From contig DAOSDL010000001.1 of the NCBI GenBank assembly GCA_035362335.1, forward strand, positions 186,001-250,000: 64,000 bases of DNA. Direction: 5' to 3'. Shown one piece after another: positions 1 to 9,069 of this stretch. The stretch is from JAOSJT01 sp035362335 (GTDB lineage: Bacteria > Bacteroidota > Ignavibacteria > SZUA-365). The translations under genes were made by a program, and so were the position numbers. Under the pieces are notes generated by a model that made no database searches, was not told where the DNA came from, and saw nothing but the letters and a program-made list of their open reading frames with translations. Position 1 is the first letter of the stretch, and the number at the start of each line of letters is the position of its first letter.

Positions 1-3000
1 AAACGCGTGGTGTCGAGATCGATGATGTAGCGATAGTAGTCGTTGGCCAGATCGAGGATGCTGTTGTTGTTCAAATCCTCGGTGTCGGGGAATTGTCCGG
101 CGGGATCGCCGTTCTCCTGATCGCCGTTGCCCTGCGTGCCGTTGAAGCGCGTCCAGTCGTTGGCGTCGTACACGTAATTGTCGCCACTCGGATCGTCGAC
201 CGGGATCAGTCCCTGCGCGATTTCATTCGCGAACAACTGCCGCTCCTGCTCGTCCGTCAGCATGTCGAGGCCCACATCCTCGCCGGCGTTGAGAATGCCG
301 TTGCGGATGGAGCCGGGGAGCACATCGTCCTCGGAATTGAGTTTGCCATTGGGGATGACATCCTCCGAAACCTTGCCCAGATCGATGATCAGCTTGCCGC
401 CGGATTGATTTTCCACCTTCATCCACAGTTCGATGTAGTTGAAGTTGCCATCGATGAGGTTGGAGGCGTTGGACGGCAGCAGACGCATGACACCGGCCCA
501 GTTCTCGCGCTGCTGTGCGAGGTCGGGTTGATAGTTGAAGGGACCGCGCCGCGTCGGGTAATAGTCGAGGTCGAGCACGGTAACGCGCTGATCCTCGCGG
601 GCCACGCTTTTCTCCGGCCAGATGTCGTCCACGCGCACGGTGCGATCCGAGAGCGAGGTGATGGGAAGGTTGTACCAATCCAGCTTGGCGCGTTGCGTGT
701 TCATCAAGCTGTCGTTGCCCACGGTCGGATTGTCCGGCAGGCGATTGGGCACCGAGGCGAGGCGCCACACGGTGTAGGAGGTCTGCAGCGGGATGAAGAT
801 GCGCGAGCCCTCGAAGTCATCGAGATAGGCGATGCTCTCGCCGCCATCGGAAGGGATGGTGCTGGTTTTGGAGCTTTCGCCGGGCATCACCATGGCGGCC
901 TCGCCCTGCAGGGTCAACGTGGATTTTTCCTTGGTGCTGAGAAAGGGCAGGGTGTTCAACGCGTCGGTGAGGACGGGAAGATCGAGCGTGGTTTTCGCAT
1001 CGATGCCGAACATCGCATTGCTGATGGGCTCTTCGCCGATGCGCACCTTGTCGCTGAGCGTTTTCTGGCTCAGGCTCATCCAGGTGAAGCCGAAATAGGA
1101 ATCCTTGTTGATCTCCACTTCGCCGCGCGCGCCGAGCAGGGTTTTCGAAGCGAAGGTGAACAGATCCTGCTTTTCGTACTCGATGTCGAGTCGCGCTCCG
1201 GGAGCCAGTGCTTCCTCCTTGAGAATTTGCACCGAACCCACTTGCTCGTTCACCGTGTAATCCACGCCGGGCGTGAGCGGCGAACCGTTGAGCGTAACGC
1301 GCACCGAACCGGCAACCACGTTGAAGCCCAACTGATAAATCGCCGAACTGCTGCCGCGCGTAGTGCCCGCGATCATGATCTTGTCGTTCGCGCTCAAGCG
1401 CGCCTGCGACTTGGTGTTCGTGTAAATGTCGGGGAAGAGGAAGGGCTCGATTTTCGTCAGCGGCTGATTCGGAAGCAGCAACGAGTAAATGGTCTTGAGG
1501 CCTTCGTTCCAGGGTTCGAGCGTGGGGAAAATGATCTCGCCGCGCGCCTGGTTCACCGTGAGGCCGGGAAGGAAATCGATGCGACCGTCGGGGTAGCCGC
1601 CGTTGTCGTCGGTGTTGTCGAGGCCGAAAAGGCGGATAAGCTGCGCGCTGATGTCGGGCAACACCTCCTGATCGGGCTGGCCGCCGCTGCGGTACACGAG
1701 TTTGAAATTCGCAAGATCCTCGGGGCGCAGGTTGCGCGAGTTCAGCGAGTAAATGCTCTTGACCTTGAGCTTCCAGGCCTTGGTGAACGACGGCGTGAGG
1801 TTGCGGGGCTTCACCAGCTTCAACACCATGCGCGAGGGCACGTCGATGTTGTTGGCATCCTTGTACGTCTTCAGGCGCTGATCACCGGCGAAGGTTCCGA
1901 TCACCTGATCATCGTCCGCCCTCGTATCCTCCGCACCTTCCACGCGGTACGCCACCGCGATCACCTGATCTTCCTGCACGCTTTGATTCAGCGAAATAAT
2001 ACCCGTCGCGGGATTGAGGGAGTAATCCACATCGCGCACGAGGCGTTTGAACTTGCCCGCTTCGATCTCGCCCGACTTGGCTTCCACGCGAATGTTCGGG
2101 TCGAGGTATTGCGCATACGACGACGGGAAGTCCGGACTCCCGGGCTGATAGGACTCGGGATTGTCAATGAATGCGATGGCTTCGCGTTCCTCGGGATCGG
2201 TGATCACGCCGGAGGTGGCCGGACGCGAAGTCCAGACTTCAATCTCCTTGATGATCAAATCGGGGCGCAACAGCACCGGGGCGTTGCTGCCCGGATGTTC
2301 GAAGCGGTAGTTGTAGTAGGACTCGTAGGGATTCTGTCCCGAGGCATTATCCTCGCGATAGGCCAGGTCGACGAAGAAGTAATTGTCGGAATACTCGTAG
2401 GCGCGGCGTTCGAACTTCTGCTCCTGCGCGCCACCGGAAATCGAAAGCTTCGAGCCCTCGCCCTTCTTCTGCGAGGCGATGGCGGAGAGACGCAGCGGAC
2501 CGACCTGGAATTCGGCCTTGATGCCGAAGAGCGCGCCACTGCCGGAGATCAGCGTGGAAGGCGTCTGCAACGAAACATTACCCGCTTCCACGGACTGCAC
2601 GATCTCGTCCTCATAGCCCGTGTACTTGATCTTGAGCTGATTCTCGTAGTCGAAGGTGCGCTCGGTGCTCCAATCGGCTTTGATGCTAAGCTTGTCGCCC
2701 ACCAGGCCGTTCACATTGATCTGCACCTGCTGCTTGAAATTCGGCGAGAACTGCGTGGGACGCAGGAACACCGATTGCTGATCCGACGATTCGATGCGGA
2801 AGCCCGCATTGATATCGATGGCACCGTTGATGCGCACGCTGATGCGGCTGCGGTCGCCGAAAATGCTCATCAGCGGATTGGGCGCGATGGGGATGTCGAT
2901 TTCGGTGATGTTCTTGATCAGATTCTGCAGAGCGTCGCCTTCCTCTACCTTGTAGCGGCCGCCTTCCTCCGCAGTGCGGCGATTGCGCTCGTAATTGTAG

Positions 3001-3692
3001 CGCGCGAGAATGTATTCCTCAAGCGACATGCGGTAGGGGATGCGCACATCGCGTCCGTTGACCGTCTCGCGGATCAACACCTCGTTCTTCGTCGAATCCA
3101 CCGTGACGATGCGCTGCACCGCGCCTGATTGCAGGTACAACGGCGAGACGCGATCGGGGAATGGTTGCGCGACAGGAGACGGACGCTTGCGGTCCGGCAG
3201 GAAGCGCGCGCGTGTGGTGCTGTCCGACGGCGGAATGTCGAGACTGTCATCCGGCAAAGACAGCGAATTGCTGAATGCCGCCAGCGAAAGATCGAGCAGG
3301 AACGGATCGGCGATGATGGAGGAGCGGCGTTCGGCCTCCCGCGCGTTGTGCTCGAGCAGCAAGGCGCCGAGATCCAATTCCGCGCCGGCATGCGCAATGG
3401 CTGCCGAGAGTGCGGCTGCGTCGACATCCGCAGTCGCGGGGGTGTCGGAGGTCGTCGGGTCGACGGTGTCTCCACCGGTCTCGCGAGCGGGACGGGAGCG
3501 CAGGGAAGCGAGATGCGCGTTCCACTCGGCGGCTGTGCGCAGCGTGATGCGCGGAACGGTGAACACCGGCCGCACGGATGCGCCCAGGAACAGCAGCAGG
3601 GATGCGGCGGACAGGGACAGCAGCGCGGACCACGATGTGATGCGCGAGAGCATGTACTTCCCCTGCCCCGCCTTGCGGGTTGGTGTTGTCAT
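1..3692 (-). CDS. sprA: SprA/Sov, outer-membrane translocon of the type IX secretion system (N-terminal part, gene runs off the window start)
   Basis: About 1230 codons are open on the minus strand from 3692 to the window edge. SprA proteins are usually about 2400 residues, so roughly the N-terminal half is visible. The product forms the large outer-membrane barrel through which T9SS cargo leaves the cell. Recognisable SprA stretches include ISVRINGAIDINAGFRI, NGLVGDKLSIKADWSTERTF and IKYTGYEDEIVQSVEAGNVS (about residues 270-360), and later AGVMRLLPSNASNLIDGNFN. The N-terminus has a hydrophobic signal segment (SALLSLSAASLLLFLGAS). The first ATG is at 3692. A second in-frame ATG at 3653 has GGGGAAG just upstream and would place the signal peptide closer to the N-terminus, so it is an equally good start. 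The gene is divergent from lptF. Two T9SS-tailed proteins in this window are plausible cargo. Confidence 0.95.
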   Translation of the reverse strand, partial: MTTPTRKAGQGKYMLSRITSWSALLSLSAASLLLFLGASVRPVFTVPRITLRTAAEWNAHLASLRSRPARETGGDTVDPTTSDTPATADVDAAALSAAIAHAGAELDLGALLLEHNAREAERRSSIIADPFLLDLSLAAFSNSLSLPDDSLDIPPSDSTTRARFLPDRKRPSPVAQPFPDRVSPLYLQSGAVQRIVTVDSTKNEVLIRETVNGRDVRIPYRMSLEEYILARYNYERNRRTAEEGGRYKVEEGDALQNLIKNITEIDIPIAPNPLMSIFGDRSRISVRINGAIDINAGFRIESSDQQSVFLRPTQFSPNFKQQVQINVNGLVGDKLSIKADWSTERTFDYENQLKIKYTGYEDEIVQSVEAGNVSLQTPSTLISGSGALFGIKAEFQVGPLRLSAIASQKKGEGSKLSISGGAQEQKFERRAYEYSDNYFFVDLAYREDNASGQNPYESYYNYRFEHPGSNAPVLLRPDLIIKEIEVWTSRPATSGVITDPEEREAIAFIDNPESYQPGSPDFPSSYAQYLDPNIRVEAKSGEIEAGKFKRLVRDVDYSLNPATGIISLNQSVQEDQVIAVAYRVEGAEDTRADDDQVIGTFAGDQRLKTYKDANNIDVPSRMVLKLVKPRNLTPSFTKAWKLKVKSIYSLNSRNLRPEDLANFKLVYRSGGQPDQEVLPDISAQLIRLFGLDNTDDNGGYPDGRIDFLPGLTVNQARGEIIFPTLEPWNEGLKTIYSLLLPNQPLTKIEPFLFPDIYTNTKSQARLSANDKIMIAGTTRGSSSAIYQLGFNVVAGSVRVTLNGSPLTPGVDYTVNEQVGSVQILKEEALAPGARLDIEYEKQDLFTFASKTLLGARGEVEINKDSYFGFTWMSLSQKTLSDKVRIGEEPISNAMFGIDAKTTLDLPVLTDALNTLPFLSTKEKSTLTLQGEAAMVMPGESSKTSTIPSDGGESIAYLDDFEGSRIFIPLQTSYTVWRLASVPNRLPDNPTVGNDSLMNTQRAKLDWYNLPITSLSDRTVRVDDIWPEKSVAREDQRVTVLDLDYYPTRRGPFNYQPDLAQQRENWAGVMRLLPSNASNLIDGNFNYIELWMKVENQSGGKLIIDLGKVSEDVIPNGKLNSEDDVLPGSIRNGILNAGEDVGLDMLTDEQERQLFANEIAQGLIPVDDPSGDNYVYDANDWTRFNGTQGNGDQENGDPAGQFPDTEDLNNNSILDLANDYYRYIIDLDTTR

Positions 3693-4029
3693 ACGATTCG
3701 GTGTTGCAGTCAAACGTCTCTAGCCGTCTGCGAGTGGATGTCAATCAACATGCGTCGTAGCGTTCGATTCGATAGCGACCCCTGATTAGTGAGACGTCCG
3801 ATTCATGAAAGCGTTGTCGTTCCGGGACTTCGGAAATTCCGTGGAAGAATCCGCGCTGAAACCCCAAAATTACGGAAGATACCGCGATCGGTGCAAGAAA
3901 CACTGTTGGTGAAATTCGGTATATTGGTGAATTGTCTGGACCGTCGAAACCGCACGATATGCATGGTAGCACGGTTCCGCGTGCCAAGCAATGGAAATTT
4001 CTGTGCGGTACTTCCGCAGGGCACTGTCG
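3693..4029. promoter_or_regulatory. Divergent intergenic region between sprA and lptF
   Basis: About 340 bases without a convincing gene separate the two divergent transcription units. The sequence GTATATTG at 3919-3926, pointing toward lptF, matches the Bacteroidota -7 element (TAnnTTTG-like) and recurs before other units here (50298, 56694). No clear terminator or operator was seen. Open frames crossing this region lack family signatures and are shadows of the flanking genes. Confidence 0.45.
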
Positions 4030-5496
4030 ATGATTCTCTGGCGATACATTCTGCGCGCTCATGTGGGTCCGTTCGTCTTCTCGAACGCGATTATCATTTT
4101 CCTTTTCCTGCTGCAATTCCTCATGAAGCGCGCCGGGGATCTTGTGGGCAAAGGCCTGAGTCCCTGGGTGATTCTCGAACTGATCGCGCTCAATCTTGCG
4201 TGGATGCTTGTGCTTTCCGTGCCGATGTCCGTGCTGGTGGCGACACTCATGGCCTTCGGCAAGCTCTCGGCCGACAACGAGGTCACGATCATGCGTGCCA
4301 GCGGTATGAGTCTGTACCGCATGATGTTCCCCGTCACCTTGGCCGCCGCTCTGGTGACAGTGTCGCTGGTCTGGTTCAACAATTCCGTGCTGCCCGAAGC
4401 CAACATCCGCTTGCAGACGCTGATGACGGACATCGTCCGCATCAAACCCACGCTCTCCATTCAGGCGGGGGTGTTCACCTCGGAACAGGAATTGCCGAAT
4501 TACCGCATCCTCGTCCGGAGGACATTCGAGAAAAGCAATGATCTCGAGGGCGTGACGATTTACGACATGTCCGATCCGGAGCGCAACGTTGTGGTGACTG
4601 CGGAACTCGGGAAGGTGCGCTTCTCTCCGGATTTCGCGAGCATTATCATGGACCTGCAGATGGGCGAGATCCACGAGCTGGACAACGCCACTTCCAAGCA
4701 ATACCGCCGCCTGCGTTTCGAACGCCACCGCGTGGTGATACCCGCCAGCGGTTTCGGTTTCGAGCGCACGGATGCCTCGACCATGCGTCGCGACGACCGG
4801 ACCATGAGCGCGGGGATGATGCGTGCGATCGTTGACAGCATCGACGCGCTGCGGGCCGAGAAGCAGCAACGTTTCGAGGATCGCATGGTGTGGCATCTTC
4901 GGCAGTACATGGCTGGCACGCCCCGGTATTCGGCCGCCGCGCCCATGCCCGCGCCACGCGTTCCGTCGATGGACACTGTCGCGACCGCACCGCTTCCCGC
5001 CGAGCTGCGGCCGGCGGGCGATTCGCTCGGTGCGATGTACCGCACACTGGTGGACGCGCGGCAATTGCAATCCGAAGCTCTGGCCGACGCCAGCGGTGTG
5101 GAGTTCGACGACAAACAGATCGATCGCTATCTCGTGGAGATTTACAAGAAATACTCCATCCCCGTGGCCTGCCTCGTCTTCCTGCTGATTGGCGCGCCCT
5201 TGGGTACCATGGCGCGGCGAGGCGGGTTTGGCATGGGTGCCGGTCTGAGTCTCGGCTTTTTCCTATTCTACTGGGCCTGCCTGATTGGTGGGGAAAAACT
5301 CGCCGATCGCGGCGTGCTTTCGCCATTCTGGGGCATGTGGCTGGCGAATTTCGTTCTCGGCTCCCTCGGTGTGCTGCTGATGATACGCACGGCGAAGGAA
5401 TCCACGGTGATCGACTGGAGCGTGTTCCGTCGCTTCATTCCCAAGGGCTTCCGGCCCGAAGTACCGGCCGCGCCGATCAATCCGCACGAGGCCTGA
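4030..5496 (+). CDS. lptF: LptF/LptG (YjgP/YjgQ) family LPS export permease
   Basis: This inner-membrane permease subunit of the Lpt ABC exporter moves lipopolysaccharide from the inner membrane to the periplasmic bridge. The 488-residue product starts ILWRYILRAHVGPF and has three N-terminal membrane segments, a large periplasmic beta domain, and three C-terminal membrane segments with the family sequence FLLIGAPLGTMARRGG. The ATG at 4030 gives the usual family N-terminus; an in-frame ATG at 3991 would add 13 residues. Between the periplasmic domain and the C-terminal helices (about residues 260-375) there is an unusually long Ala/Pro-rich insertion, making the protein longer than typical LptF (about 360 residues). 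The stop is followed after one base by the second permease gene, so the pair is translationally coupled. LptF versus LptG cannot be assigned firmly by sequence alone. Confidence 0.88.
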   Translation: MILWRYILRAHVGPFVFSNAIIIFLFLLQFLMKRAGDLVGKGLSPWVILELIALNLAWMLVLSVPMSVLVATLMAFGKLSADNEVTIMRASGMSLYRMMFPVTLAAALVTVSLVWFNNSVLPEANIRLQTLMTDIVRIKPTLSIQAGVFTSEQELPNYRILVRRTFEKSNDLEGVTIYDMSDPERNVVVTAELGKVRFSPDFASIIMDLQMGEIHELDNATSKQYRRLRFERHRVVIPASGFGFERTDASTMRRDDRTMSAGMMRAIVDSIDALRAEKQQRFEDRMVWHLRQYMAGTPRYSAAAPMPAPRVPSMDTVATAPLPAELRPAGDSLGAMYRTLVDARQLQSEALADASGVEFDDKQIDRYLVEIYKKYSIPVACLVFLLIGAPLGTMARRGGFGMGAGLSLGFFLFYWACLIGGEKLADRGVLSPFWGMWLANFVLGSLGVLLMIRTAKESTVIDWSVFRRFIPKGFRPEVPAAPINPHEA

Positions 5497-5497
5497 T

Positions 5498-6604
5498 ATG
5501 GGGATACTCGACCGTTACGTGATAGGACAGTATCTCAAGGCGCTGTTGTTCGGCCTGCTGGCGTTCAGCGTGATCTTCATTCTGGTGGACATGATCGAGA
5601 ATCTCGATGACTTCATCGACCAGAACGTTCCCACGCATGTCATCGGGCTGTACTACGTGTATTTTCTTCCGCGCATTTTCAGTCTGATGGTGCCTGTGGC
5701 CATGCTTCTCTCGGCCCTGTTCGTGGTGGGCCGCATGAGCAACAACAACGAGACCACGATCATCAAATGCGCCGGCCGCAGTCTGTATCGCTTCATGGTG
5801 CCGTTGCTTGTCATCGGCGTGCTGGTGAGTGGTGTGATGCTGGGATTCGACGGATGGCTGGTGCCGCGCATCAATGCCTCGCGCCTCAACCTCGAGCGTG
5901 AATTTTTGAAAAAGCATCTCGAAGCGGGTGGACGCTACCACATGTTTTTTCAGGAAAGCGGCAATCGCATCATTTCCGTGGAATACTACGATCAGGCTTC
6001 GGCCACGGCGCGCAGGGCGCGTGTGCAAACCTTCGATGCGAACGATCCCACCGTGCTGCGCGAGCGCATCGACGCCGAGCGCATGGAATGGCGGGAGCAG
6101 CCGGGCGAATGGGTGCTGATGGGAGGGCTGAAGCGCAGCTTCCCCGGCGACAGCACGGAAGCCGTGCAGCGTACCGAGCGCATCGAGCGCATCGACAGCG
6201 TGCGGCTGGGGCGCCTGCTGCTCACACCGGAAATCATCGTGCGCATGCAGCAGAAGCCGGAAGAGTTGGGGTTGGAGGATTTTCGCGAATACATCGAGCG
6301 CCAACGTCTTGCGGGCAGCGATATTGCGCGCCTGCTGGTGGACTATCACGGGAAAATCGCCTTTCCCTTCGCTTCGCTGATCGTGGTGTTTTTCGGGGTG
6401 CCCTTCGCCTCGGTGAAGCGACGCAGCGGTCTTGCCGTGCAGTTCGGCATCAGTATTTTCCTGCTGTTCGTGTACATGGTCAGCCAGAAATTGAGCCAGA
6501 TTTTCGGGTACAATGGCAACATTCATCCGGTGCTCGCGGCATGGTTGCCCAACCTGCTGTTCATCGCTGCCGGCGTGCTCATCATGGCGCGGGTACGGAA
6601 ATAG
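5498..6604 (+). CDS. lptG: LptF/LptG (YjgP/YjgQ) family LPS export permease, second subunit
   Basis: This 368-residue protein is of normal family length and is the partner of the preceding permease; together they should form the LptFG heterodimer that works with the LptB ATPase (not in this window). It begins MGILDRYVIGQYLKALLFG. It has N-terminal membrane segments, a periplasmic beta domain (about residues 125-265), and the C-terminal helices with FGVPFASVKRRSGLAVQFG. The charged RxGLAxxFG motif is characteristic of the family. The ATG lies one base after the stop of the upstream gene. No terminator is evident after the gene. Confidence 0.9.
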   Translation: MGILDRYVIGQYLKALLFGLLAFSVIFILVDMIENLDDFIDQNVPTHVIGLYYVYFLPRIFSLMVPVAMLLSALFVVGRMSNNNETTIIKCAGRSLYRFMVPLLVIGVLVSGVMLGFDGWLVPRINASRLNLEREFLKKHLEAGGRYHMFFQESGNRIISVEYYDQASATARRARVQTFDANDPTVLRERIDAERMEWREQPGEWVLMGGLKRSFPGDSTEAVQRTERIERIDSVRLGRLLLTPEIIVRMQQKPEELGLEDFREYIERQRLAGSDIARLLVDYHGKIAFPFASLIVVFFGVPFASVKRRSGLAVQFGISIFLLFVYMVSQKLSQIFGYNGNIHPVLAAWLPNLLFIAAGVLIMARVRK

Positions 6605-6691
6605 GGTTGAAATTCTCCACGCGCTTTCATTACCTTATTTGGCTATGGCGAATCGCCGATTGTCTCATCAGAGCGAAATGGTTACACACGC

Positions 6692-7114
6692 ATGATTATC
6701 GCACGGGATTTCCACTGGGAAATGGGGCACCGCCTGCCGTTCCACGAGAGCGGTTGCGCGAATATTCACGGACACTCCTATCGCCTCCGCGTGGTGATCG
6801 AGGGCGAATGCGATGCGAACGGCATGCTGATGGATTACGGCGACATGAAGCGCCTGGTGATGCCTGTGATTGATGAACTGGATCATTGCTTTCTCTGCGA
6901 CGAGTCGGATACGCTGATGCGTGATTTTCTCGCCGGTACGAGCATGAAGCACAAGCTGGTCCCGTTCACCTCCACAGCGGAAAATCTGGCCGTGTACCTG
7001 CTGGACACGCTCTGGGAGGTGTTTCAGCCCCACGAGAGAATCTCCGCATTGACGCTTCGCCTGCAGGAGACGGAAATTTCCTATGCCGAGGTGAGTCGGG
7101 AAAGAAACGGTTAA
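6692..7114 (+). CDS. queD: 6-carboxy-5,6,7,8-tetrahydropterin synthase / 6-pyruvoyl-tetrahydropterin synthase family (QueD-like)
   Basis: This 140-residue T-fold enzyme of the PTPS/QueD family converts 7,8-dihydroneopterin triphosphate to 6-carboxytetrahydropterin in queuosine/preQ1 synthesis, or to a related pterin. Zinc-ligand histidines are visible at His13, His26 and His28 (in CANIHGHSY), with the catalytic Cys at 22. The central region LMDYGDMKR and the C-terminal glutamate region LQETEISYAEV are also typical. Bacterial context favours QueD over eukaryotic-type PTPS, but no other queuosine gene is in the window. A TA-rich stretch (about 6630-6650) may hold its promoter. Confidence 0.88.
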   Translation: MIIARDFHWEMGHRLPFHESGCANIHGHSYRLRVVIEGECDANGMLMDYGDMKRLVMPVIDELDHCFLCDESDTLMRDFLAGTSMKHKLVPFTSTAENLAVYLLDTLWEVFQPHERISALTLRLQETEISYAEVSRERNG

Positions 7115-7232
7115 TCGTTGCTTTGCAACAGGTTACGCCATTCTTCGAAAAACCGTTGCATGTTGAGCGCGTATTTCATATTTTCCGACATCGGCTTGGC
7201 ACCTTCACTTAAAGTACTATTTGAGGTCCGTA

Positions 7233-7886
7233 ATGAAATTCTTCATTGACAGCGCCAACATTGAAGAAATCCGTGAGGCTGCCAGTCTCGGTATTCTCGA
7301 TGGCGTCACCACCAATCCCTCGCTGGTGGCAAAAGAAGGGAAAAACTTCCGCCAGTTGCTCGACGAGATTCTGGCCCTTGTCGATGGCCCGATCAGCGCC
7401 GAAGTGGTATCCGTCGACAAGGACGGCATTCTGCGCGAGGCCCGCGAACTCGCCGCGATACATTCCAACATCGTGGTGAAGGTGCCGCTCATCAAAGAGG
7501 GGCTCAAGGCTGTCCGGCAGTTGACGGACGAGGGAATCCGCACCAATGTCACGCTGTGCTTTTCACCGACGCAGGCTTTGCTCGCCGCCAAGGCGGGCGC
7601 CACGTATGTTTCGCCTTTCATCGGCCGACTCGATGATATCAGCATCGACGGCATGGACCTGATAGAACAAATCGTCACCATATACAGCAACTACGGTTAC
7701 GGCACGCAGGTACTTGCCGCCAGCATTCGTCACCCCCTGCACGTCCTGCAGGCCGCGTTGATGGGTGCGCATGTCGCCACCATCCCCTTCAAGATCATCG
7801 ACCAGATGTTCGGTCATCCGTTGACGGAGTCCGGGCTACAGCGTTTTCTCGATGACTGGAAGAATAACGAGGCGAAGCTCGTCTGA
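7233..7886 (+). CDS. Transaldolase / fructose-6-phosphate aldolase (small TalC/FSA type)
   Basis: This 217-residue TIM-barrel class I aldolase belongs to the short transaldolase family and acts in the cytoplasmic pentose-phosphate or fructose-6-phosphate pathway. The N-terminus MKFFIDSANIEEI and DGVTTNPSLVAKEG are diagnostic. The Schiff-base lysine is Lys83 in VVKVPLIKEG, and later elements CFSPTQALLAAKAGATYVSP and SIRHPLHV also fit. A TTG at 7221 could extend the frame, but ATG 7233 is preceded by GAGG at good spacing and gives the canonical N-terminus. Transaldolase and FSA activity cannot be separated by sequence inspection alone. Confidence 0.92.
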   Translation: MKFFIDSANIEEIREAASLGILDGVTTNPSLVAKEGKNFRQLLDEILALVDGPISAEVVSVDKDGILREARELAAIHSNIVVKVPLIKEGLKAVRQLTDEGIRTNVTLCFSPTQALLAAKAGATYVSPFIGRLDDISIDGMDLIEQIVTIYSNYGYGTQVLAASIRHPLHVLQAALMGAHVATIPFKIIDQMFGHPLTESGLQRFLDDWKNNEAKLV

Positions 7887-7934
7887 CCCGGATCCTTATT
7901 CCACTGTTCTCCATACTTACTTCGGCTGACTGTA

Positions 7935-9020
7935 ATGAAGCGTACAGCATTTCATGACATTCACGTGCAGCTCGGCGCCAAAATGGTCGAGTTCGCGGGC
8001 TATTCCATGCCAATTCAATATTCGGGAATCATTGCCGAGCACAAGCGCGTGCGTTCCACCGTCGGCGTCTTCGATGTGTCGCACATGGGCGAGTTCGAAG
8101 TCCGCGGCGCCGACGCCTTCGCTTTCGTGCAACGCATGACCACCAACGATGTGACCAAACTCGTGGAGGGTGGCGTGCAGTACTCCGCCATGTGCTACGA
8201 CGATGGTGGCATTGTGGACGATCTGCTCGTGTACCACTGCGGCGACTACATTCAACTCGTTGTCAACGCCTCGAACATGGCGAAGGACTTCGCGTGGCTG
8301 CACGAACACATCAGCGGCGATGTGCAGCTCATCGACAAAAGCGATGAAACAGCGCTGCTCGCCATTCAGGGGCCCAAGGCGCTCGAGACCATGGCCAAGG
8401 TCACGACGGCCGATCTCGCGTCGCTGAAGTACTATACATTCACGCGCGGCACCGTAGCGGGAGTGCCCTGCCTGATTTCTCGCACAGGTTACACGGGCGA
8501 ATTGGGCTTTGAAGTGTACATGCCCAATGACGAAGCGCTCGGGAAAAAGGTGTGGGACGCGATTTTCGCCGCTGGTGCCGAATTCGACATCGAGCCGATC
8601 GGACTGGGCGCCCGCGACACGCTGCGTCTCGAAGTGGGCTTCTGTCTGTACGGCAACGACATCGACCAGAGCACGCATCCTCTCGACGCCAAGCTGGGCT
8701 GGATCACCAAACTGCAGAAAGGCGAGTTCATCGGCCGCGACGCCATGCTCGCAGCGAAAGAAGCCGGACTGAAGCGCGCGCTCGTGGGCATGACGCTTGA
8801 AGGACGTCTCGTACCGCGGCACGGATATCCGATCATCGTGGACGGCGTGGAGGCCGGTGTGGTGACATCGGGTACAATGTCGCCCTTGCTGGAGAAAGGC
8901 ATTGCCATGGGCTACGTGCCCGTGACGCACGAAGCTCCGGGTTCGACGGTACACGTGCGTATTCGTAATCAGGATGTGGCCGCCACGGTGGTCAAGCTTC
9001 CTTTCATACAGAAGCAATAA
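7935..9020 (+). CDS. gcvT: Glycine cleavage system T protein (aminomethyltransferase)
   Basis: This 361-residue, THF-dependent aminomethyltransferase of the glycine cleavage complex transfers the methylene group from the lipoylated H protein to tetrahydrofolate and releases ammonia. Family stretches include GVFDVSHMGEFEVRG, CYDDGGIVDDLLVYH, ISRTGYTGELGFEVY and GLGARDTLRLEVGFCLYGND. The C-terminal beta-barrel has VTSGTMSPLLEKGIAMGYV. Length is normal. No gcvH or gcvP is adjacent, so the complex is encoded at several loci. It ends just before ftsK. Confidence 0.96.
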   Translation: MKRTAFHDIHVQLGAKMVEFAGYSMPIQYSGIIAEHKRVRSTVGVFDVSHMGEFEVRGADAFAFVQRMTTNDVTKLVEGGVQYSAMCYDDGGIVDDLLVYHCGDYIQLVVNASNMAKDFAWLHEHISGDVQLIDKSDETALLAIQGPKALETMAKVTTADLASLKYYTFTRGTVAGVPCLISRTGYTGELGFEVYMPNDEALGKKVWDAIFAAGAEFDIEPIGLGARDTLRLEVGFCLYGNDIDQSTHPLDAKLGWITKLQKGEFIGRDAMLAAKEAGLKRALVGMTLEGRLVPRHGYPIIVDGVEAGVVTSGTMSPLLEKGIAMGYVPVTHEAPGSTVHVRIRNQDVAATVVKLPFIQKQ

Positions 9021-9069
9021 CAAGGATGATTTCGGGGCGAGGGCCGCGTGCCTTCGCCTCGAACATGCA

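Noticed and set aside
93..3128. Plus-strand open frame of 1011 codons opposite sprA
   Set aside because: The minus strand clearly encodes SprA through this whole interval. The plus-strand product is a His/Val/Arg-rich antisense translation with no domain.
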